A stretch of DNA of 64,000 nucleotides from Eudasyphora cyanicolor (Eukaryota; Arthropoda; Insecta; Diptera; Muscidae): positions 110,842,617-110,906,616 of the forward strand of contig OZ005735.1 of the NCBI GenBank assembly GCA_963930755.1, given 5' to 3'. Below the pieces are notes generated by a model that ran no database searches, was not told the DNA's origin, and worked only from the letters and a program-made list of their open reading frames with translations. A program made the position numbers and the translations under genes. This document shows, in pieces, positions 10,623-20,419 of this stretch (position 1 is the stretch's first letter; each line of letters starts with the position of its first letter).

Positions 10623-10934
10623 AGTGATTTGTTGCTATCAAAATCATTTTGGCAATTTTTGATGTAATGCAATTTTGGCTATATGTACAAGATATACAAG
10701 ATATGTACAAGATTTATTTATTTTTCAACATGTTTTCAAATATTACGTGCAGATTTGAATGACAATACCATAAATATTTACGTATATCGTATAATGTTAG
10801 ACCGTTGAAGAATTGTTCACAGGGTTCACACTGAAAAAAAAAATTGTCATAAAATTAAAGAATTGTTCCAAAGACGTCCTTAGTCTTAAAAATAAGTACA
10901 TTTTGTACTTCAAATTAAGAAAATTTACTTAAAA
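10623..10934. other. AT-rich stretch without a gene
   Basis: No coding signal. A CACTGAAAAAAAAAA motif near 10828-10843 resembles the complement of the right end of repeat D (TTTTTTTCAGCGTGT). Confidence 0.4.
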
Positions 10935-11425
10935 TTACGCTTCTGACCCCCTTACCACTAAAAAATTTAAGGGGGTAAATGTAATATGAAATCGTATCAT
11001 ATGCCAAAAGTCATACAAATCGACAACATTTTTAGTTGGTGTCTTTGAGAAACATATTCCTCGCGAAAAAATACTATACGTCTCCTTTCAACATATTTAT
11101 GGACAATCAACAGGTTTCATAATATAGTAGGTTTTGTTAGTTAGCTTTGTAATCTTCAAAAACACTAACCCAAAAATTATTTACAAACATTTAAGTCAAG
11201 AACAAATATCAATAAATATTTTCTGCTTTGAGCAGAAAAATACCGAAATTATGTAATAACTCGAAATCTGATTTTTTCTCATAAAAATGTTGAAAAGGGA
11301 CTCATAGTATTTTTTTCGCGAAGAATATATTTCTTAAAGACACCAACGTCGATTTGTATGACGATTGACATATGATAATTTTGATTGCAATTTTCCATTG
11401 GTAAGGGGGTGAGAAGCGTGGTTAA
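10935..11425. repeat. Foldback repeat with ~150-170-bp arms
   Basis: The left arm (10937-11110) contains CGCTTCTGACCCCCTTACCA, CATACAAATCGAC, TTGGTGTCTTTGAGAAA and CGCGAAAAAATACTAT. The right arm (11280-11420) holds the complements of CGCTTCTCACCCCCTTACCA, CATACAAATCGAC, TTGGTGTCTTTAAGAAA and CGCGAAAAAAATACTAT in the same order. A spacer of about 170 bp separates them. A transcript would fold into a long imperfect hairpin. No ORF. Confidence 0.7.
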
Positions 11426-12329
11426 CTGTCTTGAGAGAAATAATTCTCATAGGTTTCCCTTTATTTCGCTCCTTGGACTGAAGTGTGTATTCCGAAGTCC
11501 TCCACTTCAAAAGACCTCCGAGATAAGTACCTCTTTGATTCCCTTGCAAACATTGTGGTCGAATATCGCAAAAATAAGAGCTACCCTGGAAAAACGGAAT
11601 TTTAATGTCCCAAAACGTGTAATTGTTAAAAACTACATTTATTTTTTTTTAGTTTTGGATTATTATGTTATTATAAAATTTTTACATGTTTCACTACGTG
11701 GGGGCGCAAAATAATTACATGCTCCGGTGCGCCAGACCCCCTAGATCAGTCCCTGAGTAGGGTGACCTATTTTTTTTAAACCTCCATAACTTTTTTGATT
11801 GTGAATAAAAATACACGAAAAGTTTCATGGTTTTGAGGAGTCTTCGTCGTCGCAAGAAGAAATAGGCATAATATGGATGCAGGAAACGAAATATGGGAAG
11901 TCAACGGTCAAAATTGACTCTGAGGCAAAAGTGATCAAAGGAAAAATGGTTCCATTGACAAACCATAAACAACAGTATGCGGTATTGTTTCGATAGGATA
12001 CCAAATACCCGTTTGGGCCTACGTACGGCCAACCATACTAGTGGTGTAGTGTGTTGTATAATAGACTCCGACCAACTTTAGGCTTTCTTTACATGTCCTA
12101 TTTTGATACAATTAGTTTCGATTTGGAACAATTTTGTAACTGGCTTACTACATTTCGAATAGATTTTTTTTAAAAATTCCATCAGTGACGCTGACATGTT
12201 AAATAAAACACGCAGCGAAACGAGAATAACGTCAGCGGGCTGCGGAGAATCCAGACGAACAGACAGACGAATGTCAAGCAGCAAAAACATTGTTAGGTGA
12301 AGCCCCATAAATAATGTGTAATCGATGTT
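11426..12329. other. Mostly unassigned AT-rich sequence
   Basis: No gene was seen. A decayed HINE family C 3' end may lie at about 12041-12095 (GTGGTGTAGTGTGTTGTATA then AGGCTTTCTTTACATG), comparable with GTGTAGGGTATTATATAGTC and CTTTCCTTACTGG elsewhere. Confidence 0.35.
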
Positions 12330-13215
12330 TGCTCTTCGGTTTATTATGCTTATGGCGTTTTTAATGAGTATCCCATTCCCTGCAACATTTTAAGTTTATT
12401 TGTGCCGTATTCGTAGCTGTCGTCGTGAGGTGCTGTCGCCAAAGAAGCCAAAAGAGCGCAGCTGTTGCTGCCACGACACCGGTGACTGCAGCAGCAGCAA
12501 AGCAACAAGAGCACCCAATGATTCATTTCTTCTTCTCTCCGCCATTCATTCATTCGACGCAGCGTCGAGCTTCGGGTGTCGGGTGCTTGTTGCCAGTGAC
12601 TTTGAACTGACTGAGCTGAGCTGAACTACAAGCAAAATGCGATTATTGGCAACAACGACAACAGCAAGCAACAATCAAAAAGTAACAGCAACGAAAGGAA
12701 TAACGAGCAGCGGTTCATGTAAATGTAAAGATTGCGTCCGACGACAGATAGACAGACAGAAAGACACACTCAACCACACTGACAACGCCATGGGTGGGGG
12801 AGGAGTTTCCCGTGCCCATATTGACTACGAGACGTCCCCATCCATGAACATACGCGTATTTATGTGCGAGCGCATAATGCACTTGCATTGGGTCACTCTC
12901 CAGAAATTTGACATTCATCAGCAATTAATTTTGTGCACCTCTGAAACATTGTTGCAGAAATTCAATTGGCACACAAGCCATAAACACAAATGCCAAAGAA
13001 GAACATGGTCGCCCAACTACACATCCTGTCTCTTGCACATCCCTGTCCGTCAGACGGTTTTTTACGAGCGTGTTCCATTCGAAAGCAATCTCTTTACGGT
13101 CACCGCTACGACTGTGGCCAGATCTTTACGTGTGGCGTTGTCCATGTAATGGCATTCAATCAGATAGATGTTCAAGCGTACAGCACCCTGTCATTGTATT
13201 ACGATTCATTGTAAT
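12330..13215 (+). other. Low-repeat, GC-richer island
   Basis: Base composition changes clearly to a more even GC content with CAG/CAA-rich stretches (GCAGCAGCAGCAAAGCAACA), typical of fly gene-proximal DNA. No match to any repeat elsewhere in the window was seen. It may be the upstream or exonic part of a host gene whose remainder lies elsewhere. Confidence 0.4.
12637..13149 (+). CDS. Hypothetical ORF, 170 aa, not recognised
   Basis: An open frame starting MRLLATTTTASNNQK with an upstream CAAA context, which fits fly translation starts. The product has a Thr/Asn/Ser-rich start, then KCKDCVRRQIDRQK and a His/Cys-rich middle (HTSHKHKCQRRTW). I see no signal peptide, membrane segment or known domain. 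It lies inside the low-repeat island. Overlapping open frames on the same strand (12990-13214) and the opposite strand (12715-12924) show that the region is simply poor in stops, so this may be chance. No splice-site support was found. Confidence 0.2.
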   Translation: MRLLATTTTASNNQKVTATKGITSSGSCKCKDCVRRQIDRQKDTLNHTDNAMGGGGVSRAHIDYETSPSMNIRVFMCERIMHLHWVTLQKFDIHQQLILCTSETLLQKFNWHTSHKHKCQRRTWSPNYTSCLLHIPVRQTVFYERVPFESNLFTVTATTVARSLRVALSM

Positions 13216-13324
13216 ATTTGCAATGTCGAAATGAGCGAGTTGGAAAAGTCTAATCAACAAGGAGATTTAACTCGAAAATCACTTTCTAAAATAATACACC
13301 TTTCCATACTACCCAACCCGATTA

Positions 13325-13440
13325 CATATCGATGCTACGTCGACTTGGCATGTTTTAAGGGACATTGTATTTTTAATTTCTAAACATTCCAAATTATCCG
13401 CCAACCTCATCAAAAGTTTTGCGGAAAACAGTAGAGGTCA
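13325..13440 (-). repeat. Partial relative of the 274-bp MITE
   Basis: Reverse-complement similarity to 3255-3345: TAATTTGGAATgtttAGAAATTAAAAATaCAAT and AAACATGcCAAGTCGAC. Only one end is recognisable. Confidence 0.45.
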
Positions 13441-13444
13441 TTCG

Positions 13445-13740
13445 ATTTACATTGTAAAGGAAATCCGAGGCACCAAAACCCATAGAACTTACTAGCTCAC
13501 GATTATTGGATAACAAAGAAACATGACTCGCGAGTACATCAACACTTGCTCCCGGCATTTCGTTTTCTTTTCCCAGCCCGTAATCTCATTGTGCATACTT
13601 GGGCTAATCTAACATGTTTGGAGGGAAGGGCCCCATAGTTTTCTAATGTACACCGTCGTCGACAATAGTTGCTGATCAGTCGTAGTGAACGAACGTGTTT
13701 ATCTCGGAGCGGATACTTAAAAACTATTACGCAATCACAA
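13445..13740. mobile_element. J2-related ORF1 and 5' leader scraps
   Basis: About 13486-13545 (CTCACGATTATTGGATAACA, then ATGACTCGCGAGTacATCAAC) matches 33494-33541, the N-terminal coding end of J2 ORF1, in the same orientation as printed (coding minus). About 13690-13738 (GTGTTTATCTCGGAGCGGAT, CTATTACGCAATCAC) matches the complement of leader sequence near 33720-33785. The pieces are rearranged and broken. Confidence 0.4.
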
Positions 13741-14030
13741 AAAAAAAATCTGTAAGAAGATTGGAAGATCTACATTTTAGTACCTATTACGGGCTAATAC
13801 AGACAAAAAAATACCACCGCTTGACGGGGAAGCCTTCATGTTCAATGAAAGAAAAAAAACCGTAAAAATATTGAAAAATCGACTAAAATTGTTTGTTCCA
13901 TTTTTTAGAAACTAGCTTCCTAAAGAAGAAGACAATGTCTATTTCAAAAAAATATGGATACATGTATAGATTATGACCCATATTGTAAAAGTAGGGAAAA
14001 TTCAAAAAAATCAATTTTATATTTTTACCA

Positions 14031-14085
14031 TTTTGTTTGGGAGGTACCAATAGGGGTGTGGCAATAACGCCTATTTTTTATATAC
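14031..14085 (-). repeat. HINE family A internal fragment
   Basis: A single unit piece, GTTTGGGAGGTACCAATAGG then GTGTGGCAATAACGCC, in reverse orientation relative to A2. Confidence 0.5.
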
Positions 14086-14094
14086 TTTGGGTAG

Positions 14095-14945
14095 TATGAG
14101 TGTCGTTGCTGATTATCACAGAGCGGATAGTAAAACCTAAGGAGCGGAGTTCCCCAATCATCCGACTGTCCGTCCGTAGGTCTTGGCCAAAGCCGACCAC
14201 AACAAAAATGGTGAACATTACCCCCAGAAAATTACCGACCGTCGAAAAGGAAACACAATGAGCACCGTATAGCGCTCAGAGTTTTGACGAAGTTGGAGGC
14301 TGTTGATATTTCAGCTCTTACCGAAAAACAAAAAGAGTCACTTACCTGGGCTAAGGGCGTCATTGATGCCTCTGAAGCCAATGAGTCGGCTGGAAGAGCC
14401 ACAAATTCAGTTGTGTTTATGGCTTATAAAGTCAAAAAAATCAGATCACCTGATGAGCCCCTGCCTTCGAAAAAGGCAAGAGGCCCTAATGTCACCATCA
14501 ACAGGATACTCACCAAGCCCTTCAATGAAGTGGCGAAGAAGAGTCTATTGATGACTGTTATAGACAGAAGTACTGAGGATTAATCCATCCTAAACGACAA
14601 ATGAAGCCATGTGCAATCAGCCATTATGCCTCATTACCTCGATATCCGTAGAGAAATGTCGCGCTAAAGCAGTCAGCGGCTCTATGCTGCGCCTGTCCAC
14701 GGGTACAGTAGACGTCGTCGTGATACGGGAGCCCTACGTTGTAGGAGGAAGGGTGTGCGGTATCAGGACGCCCAACTTTAAACTGCTTGTGGCCAACTCT
14801 GAAGGCACTCCAAGAACTCTTTTTGGCCAGGAAGGGTCTAAGTATACTTCTCCAGGCTAATTTAAGTAGTAAAGACCAAACAGCTGCTAGTCTGGAGATC
14901 GGTAATCGCATATATTGGGTGGTCTCCAGTTACGTGCCTTATGAA
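14095..14945 (+). mobile_element. J1 (LOA/I-type) retrotransposon, 5' fragment (copy 5)
   Basis: It carries the 5' leader (GATTATCACAGAGCGGATAG), ORF1 and the start of the endonuclease domain. The uninterrupted stretch AAAGAGTCACTTACCTGGGC near 14333-14352 is the intact version of the site where J1 copy 2 entered copy 1 (29803/27615). ORF1 is shortened by a deletion between ORF1 and the endonuclease start. Confidence 0.75.
14284..14583 (+). pseudogene. J1 ORF1 (gag-like) N-terminal part
   Basis: A 99-residue remnant with WAKGVIDASEANESAGRATN and DEPLPSKKARGPNVTINR, ending at a TAA after STED. The same order is found on the minus strand in J1 copy 1 (about 27123-27613 plus 29803-29870), where it continues through HGDTLLDDTDEEFDNTLVGV. 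It probably represents the nucleic-acid binding ORF1 that precedes ORF2. No zinc knuckle is visible in the preserved part. Downstream (14640-14940) the endonuclease start is readable only in shifted frames (RLSTGTVDVVVIREPYVVGG, RVCGIRTPNFKLLVANSEGT). Confidence 0.65.
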
Positions 14946-15265
14946 CAGTGTTCCCAACTCTATGGAGGCAAAAATCACTACGGAACAACAGTGCACAAAC
15001 CACTACAACTCACTACCAAAAAATATAAATATAATCAAAAATCGCTGTGAGAAAGTAACAAAATCTCGATGGTTGTATCAATATTAACCGTAAAGTATAT
15101 TTAAAAATCACCATTAAAATATCTTTAAATTAAATTTATTTATTAAACGCTTAAATAATGTTTATAACATTTAAGTTTTAACAACATAAACAAGAAATAT
15201 GTACGAGTATAACATAAAAATACCAGTCTTTTTATACCCTCACTTTAGTGATACCAGGGTATATA

Positions 15266-16388
15266 CACACAGAATACAGTTTGGTTGCCTCAATCGAATT
15301 ATTTGCCAACCGAATTTTGTAGTTCTGTCTACTATCATGCGATTCCATCAGGACAACCAATATTTTGGTTGTGGTATACTTCTGTTTCCATGTTGACAAC
15401 AATCATATTTGGTTGCGCCAACTACGAAAATGGCGGCTTAAATTATCTGTTGTAGTTGCCACAACCAACTGTTTTAAAAAATTGGTTGTTCTGACAATTT
15501 GTCTGTCATATACTACCGACAATTAATTAAAAACAGTTTTCATTAATTTTTAATTTAATTTATTGAACAAAAAACAAAACAATTCATAACAAAATTAAAA
15601 ATTCATCACTATGCATCACTGTATGAGATGTGGAAATATTTGACAAACATTTTAGAACACGAAAAAAACACAAAACTTTTATGCAAATATCGCTTAAACC
15701 TGTGCTTTCAATTTCATGATTGTTGCTTTTATTTTTTATTTATGTAAAACATTTTGCACAACATATTCTGCATTGCACACATTCTTATCCACACGAGATT
15801 ATTTTTGATTACCTATACCATTTTTGAACAATATGTTGAAGATTTTTTTATGTCGAGTAATTTTATTTTTTGTTTTTCATTTATCAGCAAAATAACAGCA
15901 ACCAATCTTTCGGTTGTACTTCCCAAAATACATTTAATTATTCAAAATTTGGGAAATGATTGGGATAACCAATAAACGATAATTTATTAATATTTTTTCT
16001 GTTGTAGTAACCAATTATTCGTTGCGATAATATAATGATAATAATAATATAATAATAATAATCTTTGGTCTATTGATACAATTTCTGTTGTCAAGAATAA
16101 AACATTGGTTGTCCCAACTAAAAATCGATCATATGGTACTATAATGAAAATTTAAAATTGGTTACCACAACTAACCGAGTGTCAATGAAAAAAACAATCT
16201 TAATTCGATTGATACAACCATCGATTTAGTTGCAAGCATTTTCATTTGATGGTATCCATGTTATTTTTGTTGTTTCAACTAGTTATTTATAAATACAACC
16301 GACAGACTTTGTAGGCAATATACTTTTTGTTGCTAGTACTATTTTTTTATTGTTACAATCGAATTCCAACCAATTATTTTCCTGGGTG
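15266..16388. mobile_element. MITE B1, 1123 bp, TA target duplication
   Basis: The ends are CACACAGAATACAG and the complement of CACCCAGGAAAATAATTGG, forming imperfect inverted repeats. TA at 15264-15265 and 16389-16390 is duplicated relative to the empty site GGGTATATATCATTTG in A2 and A9. A second copy lies at 40074-41143, also flanked by TA. The interior is AT-rich and repeatedly contains GGTTG/CAACC words. The TA duplication suggests mobilisation by a Tc1/mariner-type enzyme, but no transposase relative is visible. Confidence 0.85.
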
Positions 16389-16641
16389 TATCATTTGCTA
16401 CGGGCCAAAAGTGTAACATATCGAAGGAGTGATCTAAGACCCTAAGTATGTTCGGCTGATATTCGTTTTGGGCAATTTTAAGTCGAATGCGAAATGTCCG
16501 TCCGTCAGTCTGTCTGCTGGCTGGTGCGCACGATAACTCTCGAAAATAGTAACCAATTGACTTCAAATTTGGTATACGGTAATATTTTTCTATCTCCGGC
16601 TAAGTTCGAAGATGGGCCATATTGGTCCACTCCTTCTGGTA

Positions 16642-16911
16642 TAACTTAATATTCTTTATTGACCGTACTACCCTGTGGCATGAACTCATACTGCACCACG
16701 CACCTGCAATCAAAGAAAACTGTGAGCTCGGGCGTCCGGCACGCTGTTCGTCCTTCGCATCTTCTCGGCCCTCTAAGAACATTTTGTACCACCGACAAAC
16801 GTTGCTTTGGTCCAAGGTAGCTTCACCATATGCCACAGTCAACATTCGGAATGCGTCAGCGCACTTTATTTTGTTTTTCACACAAAATTTGATGCAGATT
16901 CTTTGATCCAT
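16642..16911 (-). pseudogene. Mariner transposase, N-terminal HTH region with deletion
   Basis: It begins MDQRICIKFCVKNKIKCADA and continues through AYGEATLDQSNVCRWYKMFL to GREDAKDEQRAGRPS. That is the complete first helix-turn-helix region of classical (irritans/mauritiana-like) mariner transposases. The frame then runs into unrelated residues. In a shifted frame, QYEFMPQGSTVNKEY is readable (16650-16695), a conserved block from the central catalytic domain. About 100 residues, including the first catalytic Asp, are therefore deleted, and everything after NKEY is missing. It is a nonfunctional remnant and different from M1-M3. Confidence 0.75.
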
Positions 16912-17117
16912 TTTCTGAAATAGATAAAAATCGAAGGCAAGTTAAAATACATCCAAGCACAACAGCTGTCAAAAATTAGCTAAACATTCAAAATAGCCGA
17001 CCTTGTCAGCATAAGTAAGGGACATGAGTACCAACATAACGCTACAAAAATATCAAAAATCAAATACACGTAGCCCGCGGAAATTAAAAATTCCCGATAT
17101 TTTTTGAACATACCTCG
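16642..17117 (-). mobile_element. Mariner element M4, truncated remnant
   Basis: The 5' end on the minus strand is at about 17117, reading CGAGGTATGTTCAAAAAATA, a typical mariner terminal repeat, next to TA. The other end stops inside coding sequence at 16642 with no inverted repeat, so the 3' part was lost together with part of the host HINE. Confidence 0.7.
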
Positions 17118-17185
17118 TATATTACATTACAAAGTGAGGGTATACCTTAGTCGGTTTACCCGACTGAAACTTTCTTACTTGTTTG

Positions 17186-17562
17186 TTTTTAAATTCTTAG
17201 GATTAATATCCACTATTAGTAATAAATGTTCCTTATATATGACTTCGAATTGTTCTTGGCCAAATAAAATAGTACAATTCTCTTCTGGCCATAATAACGA
17301 TTGTAAATTAAATTATAATTTCTTATATGTTTCATTGAAATTTATTTTTAACATACATTATTGGGTATTTAATACTTCGAAGAGCAAACATTTTGAATAA
17401 AAGAAAGAAATCGAATAATAATCGCGCAGTTGCAAAACAAGGGTTCGAATCACATACGAACATAAGGATAGCCCTAACTGATATCGACGTCGTTCTTCTA
17501 TTTGCTCTAAAAGAGTGCGACTTTACATTGACTAAAATTCAATTCGCCGTCATTTTGCTTTC
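17186..17562. other. AT-rich stretch without a gene
   Basis: No repeat end or domain was recognised. Confidence 0.4.
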
Positions 17563-17597
17563 TTTGTATACCCTCACTTTAGTGTGACGAGTGTATA
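17563..17597 (+). repeat. HINE family A 5' tip
   Basis: TATACCCTCACTTTAGTGTG then ACGAGTGTATATAC. The expected TCATTTGCTACGG does not follow; different sequence begins at about 17596. Confidence 0.6.
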
Positions 17598-18425
17598 TAC
17601 ACAGAAAGAAAAAATTGAGTAATCCGTGCTTGAATCAAGCCGAGGAGGTTTCAAAAGTACGGTTTTTCTTAAACCAAGTACAAAATTCTTGAATGAAGTA
17701 CGGATTTTTAAGTCCAGAATTCTCAATATTAGCGCTCATTAAGCCAGATTAGGCTTGATTTTAAGCCGAAATATTCTTGTTTCAAGTATAAGGCGATTGA
17801 TTTAAGAATTTTATGGGACTGTGAAAAAATTTTGATTAAGCCTGATAATTCTAGATTTACGCCTGATCAGTTTAAGCCTCGTCAATACTTGATTTAAGCC
17901 TGATCATACTTGACTTCTTATACTTTTGTTCGTTTCATTCCTATATACCATTTATTTTAATTATACCATTTTTGCCTCTGTATTGCAAAGAAATCAATTT
18001 TTTTAAAATGGTATGTCAAAATACAATTGCTTGACAGCAAAAGTAAAAGTTTAGCTGTAATTATTCGATTTAAATATCAAACATATAAGGAATAGCATCA
18101 ACAAAACGAACATGAATTTATAACAACTTCAAAAAACTTAAATAAAAAAAAATCAGACTACGTAAATACTGCTTAAACGGGAAATCAATTGGATATGGTT
18201 GCACACATATGGGCATTTCATGCGTTGCGGACGGCAGGAATTTCATTAGTTTTTTCCTCATAACTTCCTTGATATTGATCTTAGGAATATTATAGTTATT
18301 GTATCGTGCTTAATAACACTGAATTTGAAGAATTTTGAGAACTTTTTTAAGAATTTTTACTTGGATTTAGTATGGCATTTTTCTTTCTTAAACTAAACAA
18401 TCAATACCAGACGTTCCGTGGAAAT
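17598..18425. other. Unassigned AT-rich stretch with TTAAGCCTGAT words
   Basis: 17630-17920 contains repeated words of the type TTAAGCCTGAT / CTTGATTTAAGCC (for example near 17745, 17840, 17868, 17893). It looks like a decayed repeat of unknown class. 17920-18425 shows nothing further. Confidence 0.35.
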
Positions 18426-18888
18426 TTAGAAATACTTCAGCCAAACCTTTTTCATCGAACTGTTTTGTTGGGACGAAACTCTCCAAATCTTCGCAAATTT
18501 TATATCGCTCATCGTTTTCATTAAGCTACCGGATAAACAAACTTGCTCAGCCCCTGAAATATCAGCTAATTCGTCCGCCATGATAGTGAAAGCTTTGAAA
18601 TTATTCACCCCTATCGCGAATAATACGTGGAATATTTGTTCCCTAAATGTATTCCCTTCACAGGAAGTGGAAAATGCTATCGTGAATAATAGGGAACAGT
18701 TTGTTCACTTCGAATCGGTAATGATGTATCGAAAATGAACAGCTGTTCAAAATTACTTAATTATCAGTGCACAGTGAGCGTAAAAAACAAGAAGAAGTGT
18801 TGAAAAGATTTTTTCAAGTTAAGGATAAAAATATTAAAATCTGCCGTCTGCAAAAAAATCACTTGCGATTCCTCTAATTGTAAACTCA

Positions 18889-20419
18889 GTGCATGTCTAC
18901 CGTTCTTTGCAGACGTTGGATATTAGAAAGGATTTGGCAGAGATCATGAAGTCGGCACAGTCACTCTTCAGCGAAGTACTTACCGAAGTTTTGATTACAA
19001 TAGAGAATCGAGAATTTGTAGAGGAAGGGAGAGTTATATCGCACGTTTTTATACCCTACACCACACTGTGGTACAGGGTATTATAAGTTTGTTTCACGGC
19101 AGATGTTTGTAACACCTGAAAATAACACAGCTAGACCCACCTTAAAGTATACCGATCGACTCAGAATCACTAGCTGAGTCGATTTAACGATGTCTGTCCG
19201 TCCGTCCGTCCGTCTGTCCATGTAAGGTTGTTCGTCGACTACAGGTCGCAATTTCACTCCGATCGTTCAGTTTAGAGTATTTCGCGGCTGTTAAGATCGC
19301 TATTGAATTTGGTTGAAATCGGTTCAGATTTAGATATAGCTCCCATATATATCTTTCGTCCGATTTGGCCCTTTAGTCCTATAGAAGCTGTATTTTACAT
19401 CCAATCGTTTTGAAATTTAGAATGGTAGAGTTTCTTGATCCATGAACCAACATTGCCGAATTTGAAGAAAATCGGTTAAGATTTAGCTATAGCTCCCATA
19501 TATATGTTTCGTCCGATTTGGCCCTTTAGTCGTATAGAAGCTGTATTTTACATCCGATCGTTTTGAAATTTAGAATGGTAGAGTTTCTTGATCCATGAAC
19601 CAACATTGCCGAATTTGAAGAAAATCGCTTAAGATTTAGGTATAGCTCCCATATACATGTTTCGTCCGATTTGGCCATTTAGTCCTATAAAAGCTGTATT
19701 TTACATCCAATCATTTTGAAATTTAGAATGGTAGAGTTTCTTGATCCATGAACAAACACTACCGAATTTGAAGAAAATCAGTTAAGATTTAGCTATAGCT
19801 CCCATACATATGTTTCGTCCGATTTGGCCCTTTAGTCCTATAAAAGCTGTATTTTACATCCAATCGTTTTGAAATTTAGAATGGTAGAGTTTCTTGATCC
19901 ATGAACCAACACTACCGAATTTGAAGAAAATCGGTTAAGATTTACCTATAGCTCCCATATATATGTTTCGTCCGATTTGGCCCTTTAGTTCTATAGAAGC
20001 TATATTTTACATCCAATCATTTTGGAATTTAGAATGGTAGAGTTTCTTGATCCATGAACCAACATAGCCGAATTTGAAGAAAATCGGCAAAGTTTTAGCT
20101 ATAGCTCCCATATATATGTTTCATCCGATTTGGCTCTTTAGATCCAATCGATTTTATACCCTACACCACACTGTGGTACAGGATATTATTTAAGTATAAA
20201 ATGTCCCAAAAGTAAATTTATGTAAACAATTTATACATGAATTACAAAATTTATATATCAGAGTTATTCAATATTACGAGAGTGGTGTAGGGTATTATAT
20301 AGTCGGCACCGCCCGACTTTAGCCTTTCCTTACTGGTTTTACACTAAATTTGGAATACCCTGTGTCCTGGAATGTATTGATGGGACACGCGTGAACATCG
20401 TTGCGCCAAAGAGAAATAA
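18889..20419 (+). pseudogene. HARBI1-like nuclease fragment, split
   Basis: 18889-19045 reads MHVYRSLQTLDIRKDLAEIM ... SLFSEVLTEVLITIENREF to VISH. After the HINE, 20338-20419 reads FYTKFGIPCVLECIDGTRVN then IVAPKRNKHL and a stop. FGIPxVLxCIDGTxVxIxAP is the first catalytic-Asp block of the DDE_4 (HARBI1) nuclease. Downstream Asp/Glu blocks were not found. The element therefore retains the start of the nuclease domain only. The HINE entered between the VISH and FYTKFG codons. Confidence 0.65.
19046..20340 (+). mobile_element. HINE family C2, complete copy
   Basis: The 5' end is TTTTTATACCCTACACCACA. After a GTCC/GTCT tract (19191-19217), six 153-bp units follow, their TCCCATA marks at 19341, 19494, 19647, 19800, 19953 and 20106. 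A second copy of the 5' hairpin sequence lies at about 20154-20185. The 3' end is GTAGGGTATTATATAGTCGG with hairpin CCGACT at about 20310-20316, then TTTCCTTACTGGTTTT. Sequence of the units differs from C1 but their length is the same. Confidence 0.85.

Larger units (their letters stand above)
15229..17185 (+). mobile_element. HINE family A (A3) with two nested insertions
   Basis: The parts are 15229-15265 (TTTATACCCTCACTTTAGTG), 16389-16641 (TCATTTGCTACGGGCC to ACTCCTTCTGGTA) and 17118-17185 (ATTACAAAGTGAGGGTATAC, 3' hairpin AGTCGG/CCGACT, TTCTTACTTGTTT). MITE B1 entered the first gap. Mariner M4 lies in the second gap, where the ~155-bp units of A are also missing. Confidence 0.8.

Noticed and set aside
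10391..10627. Exon ending at GTAAGT near 10520
   Set aside because: The supposed donor site is within the terminus of a repeat also present at 46548-46613, so it is not evidence for splicing.
12715..12924. 69-codon minus-strand frame in the low-repeat island
   Set aside because: It overlaps two plus frames; no motif or start context supports it.
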